Source of the DNA: Flavobacteriales bacterium UBA2040
Lineage (GTDB): Bacteria > Bacteroidota > Bacteroidia > Flavobacteriales_D > Crocinitomicaceae
DNA: 23,320 nt
Direction: 5' to 3'
NCBI GenBank assembly: GCA_002332715.1
Contig: DDBE01000116.1
Span: 12,797-36,116, forward strand
In this document: piece by piece, positions 14,268 to 22,374 of the stretch
Numbering within the stretch: position 1 is the first letter of the stretch
Layout: each line of letters opens with the position of its first letter
Position numbers and translations under genes: made by a program
The notes under the pieces: generated by a model
Databases searched by the model: none
Seen by the model: the letters and a program-made list of their open reading frames with translations, nothing else
Told to the model about the DNA's origin: nothing

Positions 14268-15971
14268 TTACTTTTCTAAAGTTTTAAAAATGGTCTCAGC
14301 ACGGTTCAAATAAACCGACAATTCATCTTCTGGCTTTTGGCCACCATAGCGACACAATTCACATTTTTGTTGCAAATCGAAAAACATTGATTTAAATTCT
14401 TTGGAGAAATTTTTCTCTTGGAAAAATTGCTTTTTCTCGTCCGTGGAGAGCACCCAATTTCCATCCCCTTTTACAGCAATAGATGTTGCGATTTGTAAGT
14501 CTTTCGACAATTGGGTGAAAAATGGCAATACGTTTCCATTATTCACGTGCGCTTGGAGAACGGACAGAAATCTCGACGTATCAAATTGATTCACAGGCTG
14601 TTCAATAACTTGGATTGATTGAGGTTCTTCATCGTCTTCCTCCTCTTTTCGTCGGAATAATAGAAATAAAAATGCTGCACAAATTGGAGCAGAGAGGCCT
14701 ACCCATTTGGCTGTTCTACTCGAAAAAATGCTTTTCGAAACCGATTTTTCTTTATTAAAATGAGCCACTGACATTTCTTTGGTGGAGGTAGTATCATTTT
14801 TAAGAACGAAGGACGGATTACTTTCTACAGCAATCTGAGCCGGTTGTGAGGCAACAGTAAAATATTTTTCCTGTTTAGGATCGAAATAACTCATCAATAA
14901 ATTGGGGAATTTTGCTGCTCCGTCAGTGATGGCTTGTAAATGATAAATGATTCGAATTTCCCCTTCAGCTCCTTTTGTGGTGAATTTAAAATTTTCTACA
15001 ATTTCGGGATCACCGTACAAATTGAAATTCTTACCAAAGTTGATTTTAGGTTTGCCTATATCGTGCAGATTTCCATGTCCAGAGATTACAACTGTCAAGG
15101 TCACAATGTCTCCTTGCTTCGCTTTCGATTTATCAATTTCATGCTTAATATTAAACGTTCCAACTCCTCCTAAAAAGGACTTTGGAGCACCTTCTGGCAA
15201 AGGAACAACTTTGAAATGAACGCGTTTCGCACGAACGGAATATCCTTCAAAACCAGATTTCAAGGTCATTTGAAAGGGTTTAATGAAAATTTTCCCAGGA
15301 CTGTTGACAAATAACACTTGCTTGTTGAATTCCAATTTGTAATATTTGTGCCCAATTGTATTGTTCTGAGTTGGCGTTACTTCGTCGGGTTTAACAAGAA
15401 AATGCTGGTCGACAGAAGCGGAGAATGAACATCTTTCATAATCCACAAAGCCATTAGGGACGAATTTTGAATATATGACAGGCTGCAGAACTATTGCTTC
15501 ACCGCAATATGTATTTTTCTTATCCACTTCAATTGCTCCTGTAGCCGGTTTGCGAAAAATATTCTCATTAAGCGTAGAGGCTGCATTACTTTCCGTCGTT
15601 ACCACTTTGATTCGGACTTTATTTGATTTGTATGCCTTGTTTCCTTGGCGAATGAACGCTGGACCAATTGTAAATGTACCAGCCGAGTGTATGCTTCCAG
15701 ATCTCCCGTGAAAAACCGTTGTGGTGCTTTCTCTTGTATTTCCATCAAAGTCTTGTTCAGACCGACTGAAAACGTTTACACCTTGATCAAATTCGTCCGG
15801 TAAATTGATTTTTAATTCACCCATCAAATTCGATTTTACAATAATCGTAAATTGACTGCCGACTTCTACTTCAGATTGCTCTAAAATGACCTTTACATAT
15901 GGTTTTTGAGCCAAAACAAAATACGCCGTGAATAACGAAAGAACCAAAGATATGTAACGAACCATTACCAT
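14268..15971 (-). CDS. batD: BatD family protein
   Basis: A 567-residue membrane-anchored periplasmic protein of the BatD family. MVMVRYISLVLSLFTAYFVLAQ is a signal peptide; Met3 (15965) is an equally good start. Residues ~25-400 form repeated beta-sandwich domains typical of BatD: VEVGSQFTIIVKSNLMGELK, then GAIEVDKKNTYCGEAIVLQPVIYSK, and SKAKQGDIVTLTVVISGHGNL. One membrane helix follows (about 425-442, WVGLSAPICAAFLFLLF), then an acidic linker (EEEDDEE) and a helical cytosolic tail of ~110 residues. BatD proteins belong to operons linked to aerotolerance and envelope stress in Bacteroides and Leptospira; molecular role unproven. It is the last gene of the operon here, overlapping batC by 7 nt. 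BatE, which often follows, is absent. Confidence 0.9.
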   Translation of the reverse strand: MVMVRYISLVLSLFTAYFVLAQKPYVKVILEQSEVEVGSQFTIIVKSNLMGELKINLPDEFDQGVNVFSRSEQDFDGNTRESTTTVFHGRSGSIHSAGTFTIGPAFIRQGNKAYKSNKVRIKVVTTESNAASTLNENIFRKPATGAIEVDKKNTYCGEAIVLQPVIYSKFVPNGFVDYERCSFSASVDQHFLVKPDEVTPTQNNTIGHKYYKLEFNKQVLFVNSPGKIFIKPFQMTLKSGFEGYSVRAKRVHFKVVPLPEGAPKSFLGGVGTFNIKHEIDKSKAKQGDIVTLTVVISGHGNLHDIGKPKINFGKNFNLYGDPEIVENFKFTTKGAEGEIRIIYHLQAITDGAAKFPNLLMSYFDPKQEKYFTVASQPAQIAVESNPSFVLKNDTTSTKEMSVAHFNKEKSVSKSIFSSRTAKWVGLSAPICAAFLFLLFRRKEEEDDEEPQSIQVIEQPVNQFDTSRFLSVLQAHVNNGNVLPFFTQLSKDLQIATSIAVKGDGNWVLSTDEKKQFFQEKNFSKEFKSMFFDLQQKCELCRYGGQKPEDELSVYLNRAETIFKTLEK

Positions 15972-16663
15972 TCTTTAATCGACTTTTTTGTGGAATTTCC
16001 TTCTTTGGAACCCGCTAGTTTTCTTTTCGTCTCAGACTCTTTTTTCATCAATTTATCCAATTCTCTTTCAACCGCATTGTCACTTAATGAAGACGGATTG
16101 TTTTGATTTCCTGGTTTCTTTTTTTGGTCCTTTTTATCCTCTTTTTGGTCATCCTTTTTGTTGTTCTTGTCCTCATCATCATCACCTTTTGGTGGCGTAG
16201 GATTTTGTTTTTCTTGTTCTTTTTTCTTCCGAATGGCTTGCGATAAATTATATCGTGTTTTTGCATTTTTTGGATCGTTGCGAAGAGCATTTTTGTAGTT
16301 TTCGATTGCCACATCGTAGTCTTTTTTCTCCATGGCAATGTTACCCAGGTTGTGGAATGCACGTGCTTTTTCTTGTATACTTCCCGTAGTTCTTTTCTCG
16401 TAAATTTCCTTTGCTGCATCAAATTGATCCAATCGAAACTGTGTTTGAGCGATTTCATCAGCAAGGTCCACATCGTTCGGTATTACTTCGAGTGCCGTTT
16501 TGTAAAACAACATTGCTTTTTGGTAATCTTTGTGGTGATAAGCATCTCGCGCCAACCGAATCATACCTCTCCATTCGGAACTGTTTTTTAAAACATCCTC
16601 CTCTTGTGCAAGGGTAAAAACCGATACGGGAAGCAAAAGAAGTATGAAAAGATATTTAATCAT
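15965..16663 (-). CDS. batC: BatC-like TPR protein
   Basis: A 232-residue exported protein with signal peptide MIKYLFILLLLPVSVFTLAQ. Residues ~35-150 carry about three TPR units (ARDAYHHKDYQKAMLFYKTALEVIP, ...FHNLGNIAMEKKDYDVAIENYKNALRNDPKNAKTRYNLSQAI), so it should bind partner proteins in the periplasm. The C-terminal third is low-complexity and highly charged: Asp/Lys/Gln-rich (about 155-195), then a helical LDKLMKKESETKRKLAG stretch. That tail is typical of BatC in Bacteroidota. Its start overlaps the batB stop by 8 nt and its end overlaps batD, pointing to coupled translation. Confidence 0.9.
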   Translation of the reverse strand: MIKYLFILLLLPVSVFTLAQEEDVLKNSSEWRGMIRLARDAYHHKDYQKAMLFYKTALEVIPNDVDLADEIAQTQFRLDQFDAAKEIYEKRTTGSIQEKARAFHNLGNIAMEKKDYDVAIENYKNALRNDPKNAKTRYNLSQAIRKKKEQEKQNPTPPKGDDDEDKNNKKDDQKEDKKDQKKKPGNQNNPSSLSDNAVERELDKLMKKESETKRKLAGSKEGNSTKKSIKEW

Positions 16664-17792
16664 TTTTTACTTTGGTTATAAAACGAAAATCGGAGAATTG
16701 AAAGAGAAGCCAAAACACAAGCCCAATCATTAATGGGATGTGAAAACAGGTCTCTTTAATCTCCAAGTTCAAATTTCTTAAATCTCCTTTGTTAAGCTGG
16801 TTAATTTCTGTTAATAAATTAGAAAGATTTGGAAAGGGATCATCAGTCACCATCGCTATTCCGTTGGCATTTTTGGCCAAAGATTCAACGAGTTCTTTCC
16901 CCACTTTGGAGAGAACAGGTCTCCCTTTTTCATCGGTGATATATCCCATGAACGGTTTCGCCGGGTCCCGATAGATCAATCCACCATTGCTAGTACCTAA
17001 TCCAACTACAGTCAAAAAGATGTTTTCCTTGGGTAATGTTTTCAACTTTTTTTCGGGAACTTTTTCATGATTTTCCCCATCGGTCACCATCAAAATACAT
17101 TTTCCAAAAGTTCCTTCTGAAAACATTTCTTGGGACATATCTATCGCAATATCAAAATTGGTCCCTTGATTGCTCAACATGTTCGTCTCAATTTCTTTGA
17201 TGAACAGTTTAGCCGTGTTGTAATCTTGGGTGATCGGCAATTGCACATAAGCATTCCCTGCAAAAATTAAAACACCTACTTTTTCGCCTTCCAAACCATT
17301 GATCAATTCAATTGCTGCTCGCTTAGCCACCTCCAAACGAGTGATATTCGGGTCGATATCCAAAGTGTTCATCGAGTTCGAAACGTCCATGGCAATGACT
17401 ACTTCACTGTTTTTTTCTAAACTAGAACCCATTTTTGTGCCGAATAAGGGTTGTGCTAAGGCAATAAAAATGAAGAACATGGCCACACGAAAGAGGATCC
17501 ATTTCCGCCAAAAGCTCTTGGTAGGTTCAAACTGAATGAAGCTGGAAAGGAGTCGAGGTGGAATTTTAGAAACGAGATTGTGCAGCTGCGCTCTCTGTCG
17601 AAAGAGTATAAAGTAAAAAGGAATGAAGACAAGATTAAACCAAACCACTTTGGGATAACGTAAGTAAAAATCATCTGGAAAATAGGCGTGAAAGAGCAAA
17701 ATAAACCCGGTCAAAAGCATCCAAAGAAGCGTCTCAATCATGACAACCCAAAAAGTTGTCTTTCTTGTATTTGTTAGTTTATTCACCTGCAT
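16656..17792 (-). CDS. batB: BatB, membrane VWA-domain protein
   Basis: A 378-residue inner-membrane protein from ATG 17792; the frame runs ten codons further to a TTG at 17822, but MQVNKLTNTRKTTFW is the sensible start. Two N-terminal hydrophobic segments (TLLWMLLTGFILLF and FNLVFIPFYFILF) plus one at ~105 anchor it. The von Willebrand A domain follows with a complete metal-ion adhesion site: DxSxS in MDVSNSM, Thr in NQGTNFD, and Asp in VTDGENH. A C-terminal helix (HIPLMIGLVFWLLFQF) closes it. BatB is thought to act with BatA in a membrane VWA pair controlled by MoxR. Its start overlaps the batA stop by 14 nt. Confidence 0.93.
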   Translation of the reverse strand: MQVNKLTNTRKTTFWVVMIETLLWMLLTGFILLFHAYFPDDFYLRYPKVVWFNLVFIPFYFILFRQRAQLHNLVSKIPPRLLSSFIQFEPTKSFWRKWILFRVAMFFIFIALAQPLFGTKMGSSLEKNSEVVIAMDVSNSMNTLDIDPNITRLEVAKRAAIELINGLEGEKVGVLIFAGNAYVQLPITQDYNTAKLFIKEIETNMLSNQGTNFDIAIDMSQEMFSEGTFGKCILMVTDGENHEKVPEKKLKTLPKENIFLTVVGLGTSNGGLIYRDPAKPFMGYITDEKGRPVLSKVGKELVESLAKNANGIAMVTDDPFPNLSNLLTEINQLNKGDLRNLNLEIKETCFHIPLMIGLVFWLLFQFSDFRFITKVKND

Positions 17793-18813
17793 ATTTGAAT
17801 TGTAAGAGTGAATAAAAAACAAGGATTAAACATAGTACTATGGCCCAATTTAAAAATGCACTTGGGTCGGACGGAGGTTCGTTTTTATAAACTCGATCCA
17901 GGAATTTTGCCTTTTCTAATTTTTCAATTTTTTCATAAATTTCCACAAGTGATTTTTGATCAGTTGCGCGGAAGTATGAACCTTTTGTTCTAAAAGCGAT
18001 TTTTTTCAGAATGTCCTCGTCAATGTCAACAGGAGCCATTTGCCATTGTATTCCAAAAGCAGTCGGGATGGGCGAGAGGGCTTCGCCTTTGGTTCCCATT
18101 CCAATTGTATACACACGAATTCCTTTTGCTTTTGCCAATTCAGCCGCTTTTTCAGGACTGATCTCACCTGAATTATTCGTTCCGTCTGTGAGTAGGATAA
18201 TGACTTTTCCTCCTTCGCTTTCCGCGCGTAATCGGTTAACTGCAGTTCCTAATCCAACACCAATGGCTGTTCCTCCGTCAATGTATTCACCTGAAGTGGT
18301 GGCAATTTTGTCTAATAAAACTTGATGGTCCAAGGTGGGTGGACATGAGGTATATGCTTCGCCGGCATAGACTACTAGCCCGATTCTGTCTCCCGGTCGT
18401 TCGGTCACAAAGTCCATAGCTACTCGCTTTGCGGCGTCCAATCGATTAGGGTCGAAATCGCGGGCGTACATGGAAAGAGAGACATCTAAAGCCAAAACAA
18501 TGTCAATTCCATTTTTGAAATTTTCTTGCCTTCCTTCGGGACTCTCCCATGAAAATGGTCCTGTCAAGGCAGTCACTAAAAGGGCGAAAATGAAAAGTTT
18601 GATGATGGAGGAGAGCTTACGGTATCGATCTACCCATGATAATGCCATAGATTTTTGATCGGTCGACAAATGGGAAACGCGTGCCGTAAAATTGGATTTT
18701 TTATTCTTTTTGAAAAAGTAAAATGCTAAAACAGGCAGTAGTAATAACAACCAAAACCAATGCGGGTGATTGAAGGTGTAAGAAAGGGGCCATATGTTCC
18801 AATTGGTCAACAT
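17779..18813 (-). CDS. batA: BatA, membrane VWA-domain protein
   Basis: A 344-residue protein with an N-terminal BatA-type membrane segment (HPHWFWLLLLLPVLAFYFF, 16-34), a second helix near 70-84, a VWA domain (about 103-300) and a C-terminal helix (about 322-340). The metal site is intact: D110, S112, S114 (LDVSLSM), T182 (DGGTAIG), D210 (LLTDGTNN). The insertion GMGTKGEALSPIPTAFG is typical of BatA. With BatB it probably forms a membrane platform for the MoxR ATPase. Its ATG follows the TAG of the upstream gene with no gap (TAGATG), a strong sign of coupling. Confidence 0.94.
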   Translation of the reverse strand: MLTNWNIWPLSYTFNHPHWFWLLLLLPVLAFYFFKKNKKSNFTARVSHLSTDQKSMALSWVDRYRKLSSIIKLFIFALLVTALTGPFSWESPEGRQENFKNGIDIVLALDVSLSMYARDFDPNRLDAAKRVAMDFVTERPGDRIGLVVYAGEAYTSCPPTLDHQVLLDKIATTSGEYIDGGTAIGVGLGTAVNRLRAESEGGKVIILLTDGTNNSGEISPEKAAELAKAKGIRVYTIGMGTKGEALSPIPTAFGIQWQMAPVDIDEDILKKIAFRTKGSYFRATDQKSLVEIYEKIEKLEKAKFLDRVYKNEPPSDPSAFLNWAIVLCLILVFYSLLQFKYAGE

Positions 18814-19761
18814 CTAATTTTTCTCAAATTCTTCGATGAATGATTTTGCATCTTGATACACCTTAAATACGCCTTCTTTTTCGACGGATGACTTGGCGAA
18901 CTTCACCATGTCAGATACATTTAAAATTAAGCCCAAAGGTTTAATCAGTCCTTCACGATATCCTTTTTTACGCAGAAAAAGTTGAATTTCAAGACTAGTT
19001 TTTTCCAAATAAGAAGTGCCCATTTCCTTCGAGATATAGCGACGAACGATAAGTGACAATTCCGTGAAATGCTGTTTCAATTCATCTTTTGCCCATAATT
19101 CTTTTTCCATTAAAGCGGTCAATTGAGCAATTGCGACGCCACGACGCTCATTTGTCGTCAATACAATTTCCTCTTCCGCCTTTTCAGGTTTCATTTTCTT
19201 CAAGAAAAGGAAATAGGCGGCAACGAGAATTCCAAGGACTGCAATTAAGACCAACCACCAAATTATTCGTTCGTATTTTTCAAAAAAGGGAACTTTTAAT
19301 TCAATAAAATTTTCTTCGATATCATGCAAATCGACTTTTTTATCGACAGGCATTAAATCCACAAAAATCATCACAGGATTGCTCGATAGGGCCTTCCCAT
19401 TCACATTAAATTTAAATTTTGGAATGACGATAATACCTTCTTCAAATGAAGTCAAAGTATATGTGCCAATCCAGTATTCTTTACCTTGAATTTTATCTCT
19501 TTCCTCCAGAAAAAAACCGGTAACATCTAGTTCAATTGTGTATTGTTTGTTCGTGGATCTATTCGTTCTAACGGCCTTTAAAACAGTTTTTTCTGGTTGA
19601 AATACAACTGTTTTATTCGACGCTATTTGGATTTCAAATTTGACTTGAAATTGTTCTCCAACTTGCACATTTTTTTTGTTTGCTTTGGCTTCAACGCCAT
19701 AAGACACCGGAGAAAAGCCGAGTAGTATGAAGCCAGTAAATAACAGAAGATATTTCATCAT
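18814..19761 (-). CDS. Bat-operon membrane protein (DUF4381-like)
   Basis: A 315-residue protein with a signal peptide (MMKYLLLFTGFILLGFSPVSYG), a periplasmic beta-rich domain (about 25-165; EAKANKKNVQVGEQFQVKFEI recalls the domains of BatD), a single membrane helix (about 170-190, IIWWLVLIAVLGILVAAYFLFL) and a helical cytosolic domain to the end (YISKEMGTSYLEKTSLEIQLFL). This plan and place between the DUF58 gene and batA match the DUF4381-like or 'small BatD-like' member of MoxR operons. Role unknown; the topology allows it to link periplasmic and cytosolic parts of the complex. It overlaps the DUF58 stop by 4 nt (ATGA) and abuts batA. Confidence 0.8.
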   Translation of the reverse strand: MMKYLLLFTGFILLGFSPVSYGVEAKANKKNVQVGEQFQVKFEIQIASNKTVVFQPEKTVLKAVRTNRSTNKQYTIELDVTGFFLEERDKIQGKEYWIGTYTLTSFEEGIIVIPKFKFNVNGKALSSNPVMIFVDLMPVDKKVDLHDIEENFIELKVPFFEKYERIIWWLVLIAVLGILVAAYFLFLKKMKPEKAEEEIVLTTNERRGVAIAQLTALMEKELWAKDELKQHFTELSLIVRRYISKEMGTSYLEKTSLEIQLFLRKKGYREGLIKPLGLILNVSDMVKFAKSSVEKEGVFKVYQDAKSFIEEFEKN

Positions 19762-20630
19762 GATTTACGGCGATGAAAAAGTTCGACAAGCGCTCGGTAA
19801 TAGTCATCCGTGGTGGTGATTTCGATAGAATCGATTCCTCTTTTTCTAAGATTCATGGCAAATTCTTTCTGTTGTTTGCGGTGATGATTTTCGAATTCTT
19901 CCTGAAATTCTGAGCTGGAGGTATTATACCATCTCACTTCGCCGGTTTCAGCATTTTTTAACGGAACGATGCCCAAATCAGGAAGTTTTTGTTCGAGTAT
20001 ATCACTGATTTTAATCGCAACAACATCATGTCTTTTGCGGGTATGCGCCAAGGCAGAAATGTATTCGTTATCGTCTAGAAAATCGCTAATGACAAACACA
20101 ATTGATCGTTTTTTCTCCGTATTTCGAATGAATTTCAATCCCTCAACAAGATTGGTTTGTTTATTGATTTTGTTTTGCTCGGAAAGCTCACGAAGCAAGA
20201 TCAAGGCATGTCGTCTCCCTTTTTTTGGTGGAATGTATTTTTCTATTTTATCGCTACAAAAAATACCACCAATTTTGTCGTTGTTGGCAATCGCAGAAAA
20301 AGAGAGAACAGCGGCCAATTCGAGTGCTAAATCAAGTTTGCTTTTTTCGCCAATTCCGTAATCGTTGGAGCTCGAAACATCGATTAACAAGAGAACATTT
20401 AGTTCACGTTCTTCTTCAAAAACTTTGACAAAAGGTTCGTTAAAACGTGCGGTTACATTCCAGTCTATTGTTCGGATTTCATCACCAGTTTGATATTCAC
20501 GAACTTCAGAAAACGTCATCCCGCGACCTTTGAAGGCAGAATGGTACTCTCCCGAAAAAACTTGTTTGGTCAAGTTCTTCGTTTTTATTTCGAGGAGTTT
20601 TATTTTCTCAAGTATCGCTTTGGCGTCCAT
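19758..20630 (-). CDS. DUF58 domain protein of the Bat/MoxR operon
   Basis: A 290-residue cytosolic protein of the DUF58 family, a VWA-like fold that accompanies MoxR ATPases. Motifs: YHSAFKGRGMTFSEVREYQTGDEIRTIDWNVTAR (about 28-61), the family hallmark, then a VWA-like core LLLIDVSSSNDYG with the DxSxS metal-site pattern, and FVISDFLDDNEY further on. No membrane segment is present. The ATG at 20630 lies 11 nt after the MoxR stop. It probably bridges MoxR and the membrane VWA proteins; this is inferred from operon context, as no enzymatic role is known for the family. Confidence 0.93.
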   Translation of the reverse strand: MDAKAILEKIKLLEIKTKNLTKQVFSGEYHSAFKGRGMTFSEVREYQTGDEIRTIDWNVTARFNEPFVKVFEEERELNVLLLIDVSSSNDYGIGEKSKLDLALELAAVLSFSAIANNDKIGGIFCSDKIEKYIPPKKGRRHALILLRELSEQNKINKQTNLVEGLKFIRNTEKKRSIVFVISDFLDDNEYISALAHTRKRHDVVAIKISDILEQKLPDLGIVPLKNAETGEVRWYNTSSSEFQEEFENHHRKQQKEFAMNLRKRGIDSIEITTTDDYYRALVELFHRRKS

Positions 20631-20641
20631 GGAAAATACGA

Positions 20642-21664
20642 TTATGGAACTTGAATTCGTCCGATTATTTTGGATAAAATATCTGTTGCCGTCATGTTCT
20701 CAGCTTCTGCTTCGTAGCTCAAGCCCATACGGTGACGAATCACTTCTGGAGCTACGGCGCGAACGTCTTCTGGAATGACAAATGCTCGGTTGTTTAAGAA
20801 AGCGTGGGCCTTTGCCGTTAGTGCTAAATTGATGCTAGCACGAGGTGAACATCCGAAGGAAATCAAAGGTTCCAAGAAACCTAAGCCAAATTTGTCGGGT
20901 GTTCGTGTGGCGAAAACGATATCGATAATGTATTGTTCAATTTTTTCGTCGAGGTATACTTCTTTTACCAATTCTCGGAAACTAAGAATGTCCGTTTTGC
21001 TTAAGACTTTTACAATCTTCGGCATTCCTTCAGGGCGCACGTTAATGCGAAGAATTTGTTTTTCTTCTTCCTTTGTTGGGTAGCCCAAAACGACCTTCAT
21101 CATAAATCGGTCTACTTGCGCTTCAGGCAAAGGATACGTTCCTTCTTGATCGATGGGATTCATCGTTGCGAGCACCAAAAACGGTTCGTCCAGCTGAAAA
21201 CTTTCATCTCCAATGGTAATTTGTCTTTCTTGCATAGCTTCGAGAAGTGCGCTTTGAACTTTCGCAGGTGCACGATTAATCTCATCTGCCAGAATAAAAT
21301 TGGCAAAAACAGGACCCTTTCGAACAGTGAATCCACCTGATTTTTGGTCGTATAATTGAGTTCCAGTAATATCGGCAGGAAGTAAATCTGGGGTAAATTG
21401 AATACGGTTGTAACTTACTTCCAAAGCATCGGATAGCGTTTTGATGGCAAGTGTTTTGGCCAATCCGGGCACACCTTCTAGCAGTATGTGTCCGTTACAG
21501 AGTAAAGCGATTAGAAGGCGATCAACCATGTGTTCTTGACCCACGATTACCTTTGCTATTTCACTTTTCAAGAGTTGAATTTTCTCGTTTTCAACTTTTA
21601 CTTTTTCACCTAATATTTGTAAAGCCGATTCAGGTTGAACGGCGCTGTTTTCATTTTCTGTCAT
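20642..21664 (-). CDS. MoxR-family AAA+ ATPase
   Basis: A 340-residue AAA+ ATPase of the MoxR type, first gene of the operon. Walker A is GVPGLAKT (64-71), Walker B is FILADEINRAP (123-133), and the sensor and arginine-finger regions (LATMNPIDQEGTYPLPEAQVDRF) follow, with the lid domain at the C-terminus. MoxR proteins act as chaperone-like ATPases that remodel VWA-containing partners, here the DUF58, BatA and BatB products. The frame runs three codons further to a TTG, but MTENENSAV at 21664 is the sensible start. I found no clear promoter in the 50 nt upstream. It is divergent from the zinc-ribbon gene. Confidence 0.95.
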   Translation of the reverse strand: MTENENSAVQPESALQILGEKVKVENEKIQLLKSEIAKVIVGQEHMVDRLLIALLCNGHILLEGVPGLAKTLAIKTLSDALEVSYNRIQFTPDLLPADITGTQLYDQKSGGFTVRKGPVFANFILADEINRAPAKVQSALLEAMQERQITIGDESFQLDEPFLVLATMNPIDQEGTYPLPEAQVDRFMMKVVLGYPTKEEEKQILRINVRPEGMPKIVKVLSKTDILSFRELVKEVYLDEKIEQYIIDIVFATRTPDKFGLGFLEPLISFGCSPRASINLALTAKAHAFLNNRAFVIPEDVRAVAPEVIRHRMGLSYEAEAENMTATDILSKIIGRIQVP

Positions 21665-21735
21665 TACGTGCAAGATAATCCAACAAATTTGGTAAAGATT
21701 TAACTGTGGCGGAAGTTGCGGGCGTTAATTATTGT

Positions 21736-21743
21736 TATTTTTG
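21736..21743 (+). promoter_or_regulatory. Candidate -7 element for the zinc-ribbon gene
   Basis: TATTTTTG matches TAnnTTTG; GTTG at 21715-21718 is 17 nt upstream as a weak -33. A transcript would have a leader of about 85 nt that includes the heptamer hairpin. Confidence 0.4.
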
Positions 21744-21747
21744 GGAA

Positions 21748-21820
21748 GCTGTTGGCTTTTGGCGATTGGCTCATTTTCTTTCACTATTTTAGCCAACAGC
21801 CAACAGCCAACAGCCAACAG
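21748..21820 (+). repeat. Heptamer array (AGCCAAC)x4 with matching inverted arm
   Basis: AGCCAAC is repeated four times in tandem at 21791-21818. GCTGTTGGCT (21748-21757) is the exact reverse complement of AGCCAACAGC, which occurs three times in the array, and ATTGGCT (21765-21771) is a partial second arm. The arm can pair in several registers, giving a slippery hairpin just ahead of the zinc-ribbon gene. Confidence 0.8.
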
Positions 21821-21835
21821 TCGAAACAGAAAAAG

Positions 21836-22198
21836 ATGGAAGAAAGAAAGTGCAACGAATGCGGACAAGGGTTAAAAGGTCGGAAGGATCAAAAATTCTG
21901 TTCGGATTATTGTCGGAATACGTTCAACAATCGACTTCACGAAGATTCGAACAATTACGTTCGAAGAATTAACAATATCCTCCGGAAAAATCGCCGTATT
22001 TTAGAGAAATTGAATCCGAAAGGGAAGATAACTGTCGATGCGATAACTTTAGCAGAAGAAGGATTTAACTTTCACTATTACACGAACATTTACACGACTC
22101 AAAAAGGGGCGAAGTACCATTTTTGTTACGACCAAGGATATCTCAAAATAGAGAATGACCAGTTTATGTTGGTGGTGAAACAGGATTATGTTAAATGA
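21836..22198 (+). CDS. Small zinc-ribbon protein
   Basis: A 120-residue cytosolic protein from the ATG at 21836. The frame is open 40 codons further upstream, but that part runs through the heptamer array and has no protein-like character, so MEERKCNECG is chosen. The first 30 residues form a C4 zinc ribbon of the DUF2116 kind: CNEC (6-9), then FCSDYC about 15 residues on. The rest is a helical stretch (YVRRINNILRKNRRILEKL, basic) and a beta-rich end (FHYYTNIYTTQKGAKYHFCYDQGYL). It could bind nucleic acid or protein through the ribbon; nothing more can be said. It stands alone, divergent from moxR. Confidence 0.8.
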   Translation: MEERKCNECGQGLKGRKDQKFCSDYCRNTFNNRLHEDSNNYVRRINNILRKNRRILEKLNPKGKITVDAITLAEEGFNFHYYTNIYTTQKGAKYHFCYDQGYLKIENDQFMLVVKQDYVK

Positions 22199-22199
22199 T

Positions 22200-22245
22200 T
22201 TAATTGATTGGCTATTTGACGGATTGCGGATTGGCTGATTATTCA
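22200..22245. repeat. Iterated 'gattggc/ggatt' spacer
   Basis: After the zinc-ribbon stop the DNA reads ttgattggcta, tttgacggatt, gcggattggctgatt. It shares its words with the sufC-sufD spacer (3537-3584). Confidence 0.4.
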
Positions 22246-22374
22246 TTTACCTTAAAGCAGTCAGCAAATCCTTTAAAAAATCCAAATTAAGTTTTCAAGC
22301 GTAAGTACGTCAAACAATACAAACCTTTTTGTTGTTAAAAGGGTTTAATATGTATTTTCACAAAAAAGAAATTG

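Noticed and set aside
21791..21820. Tandem repeats as a possible CRISPR array
   Set aside because: The unit is 7 nt with no spacers; no cas genes are near.
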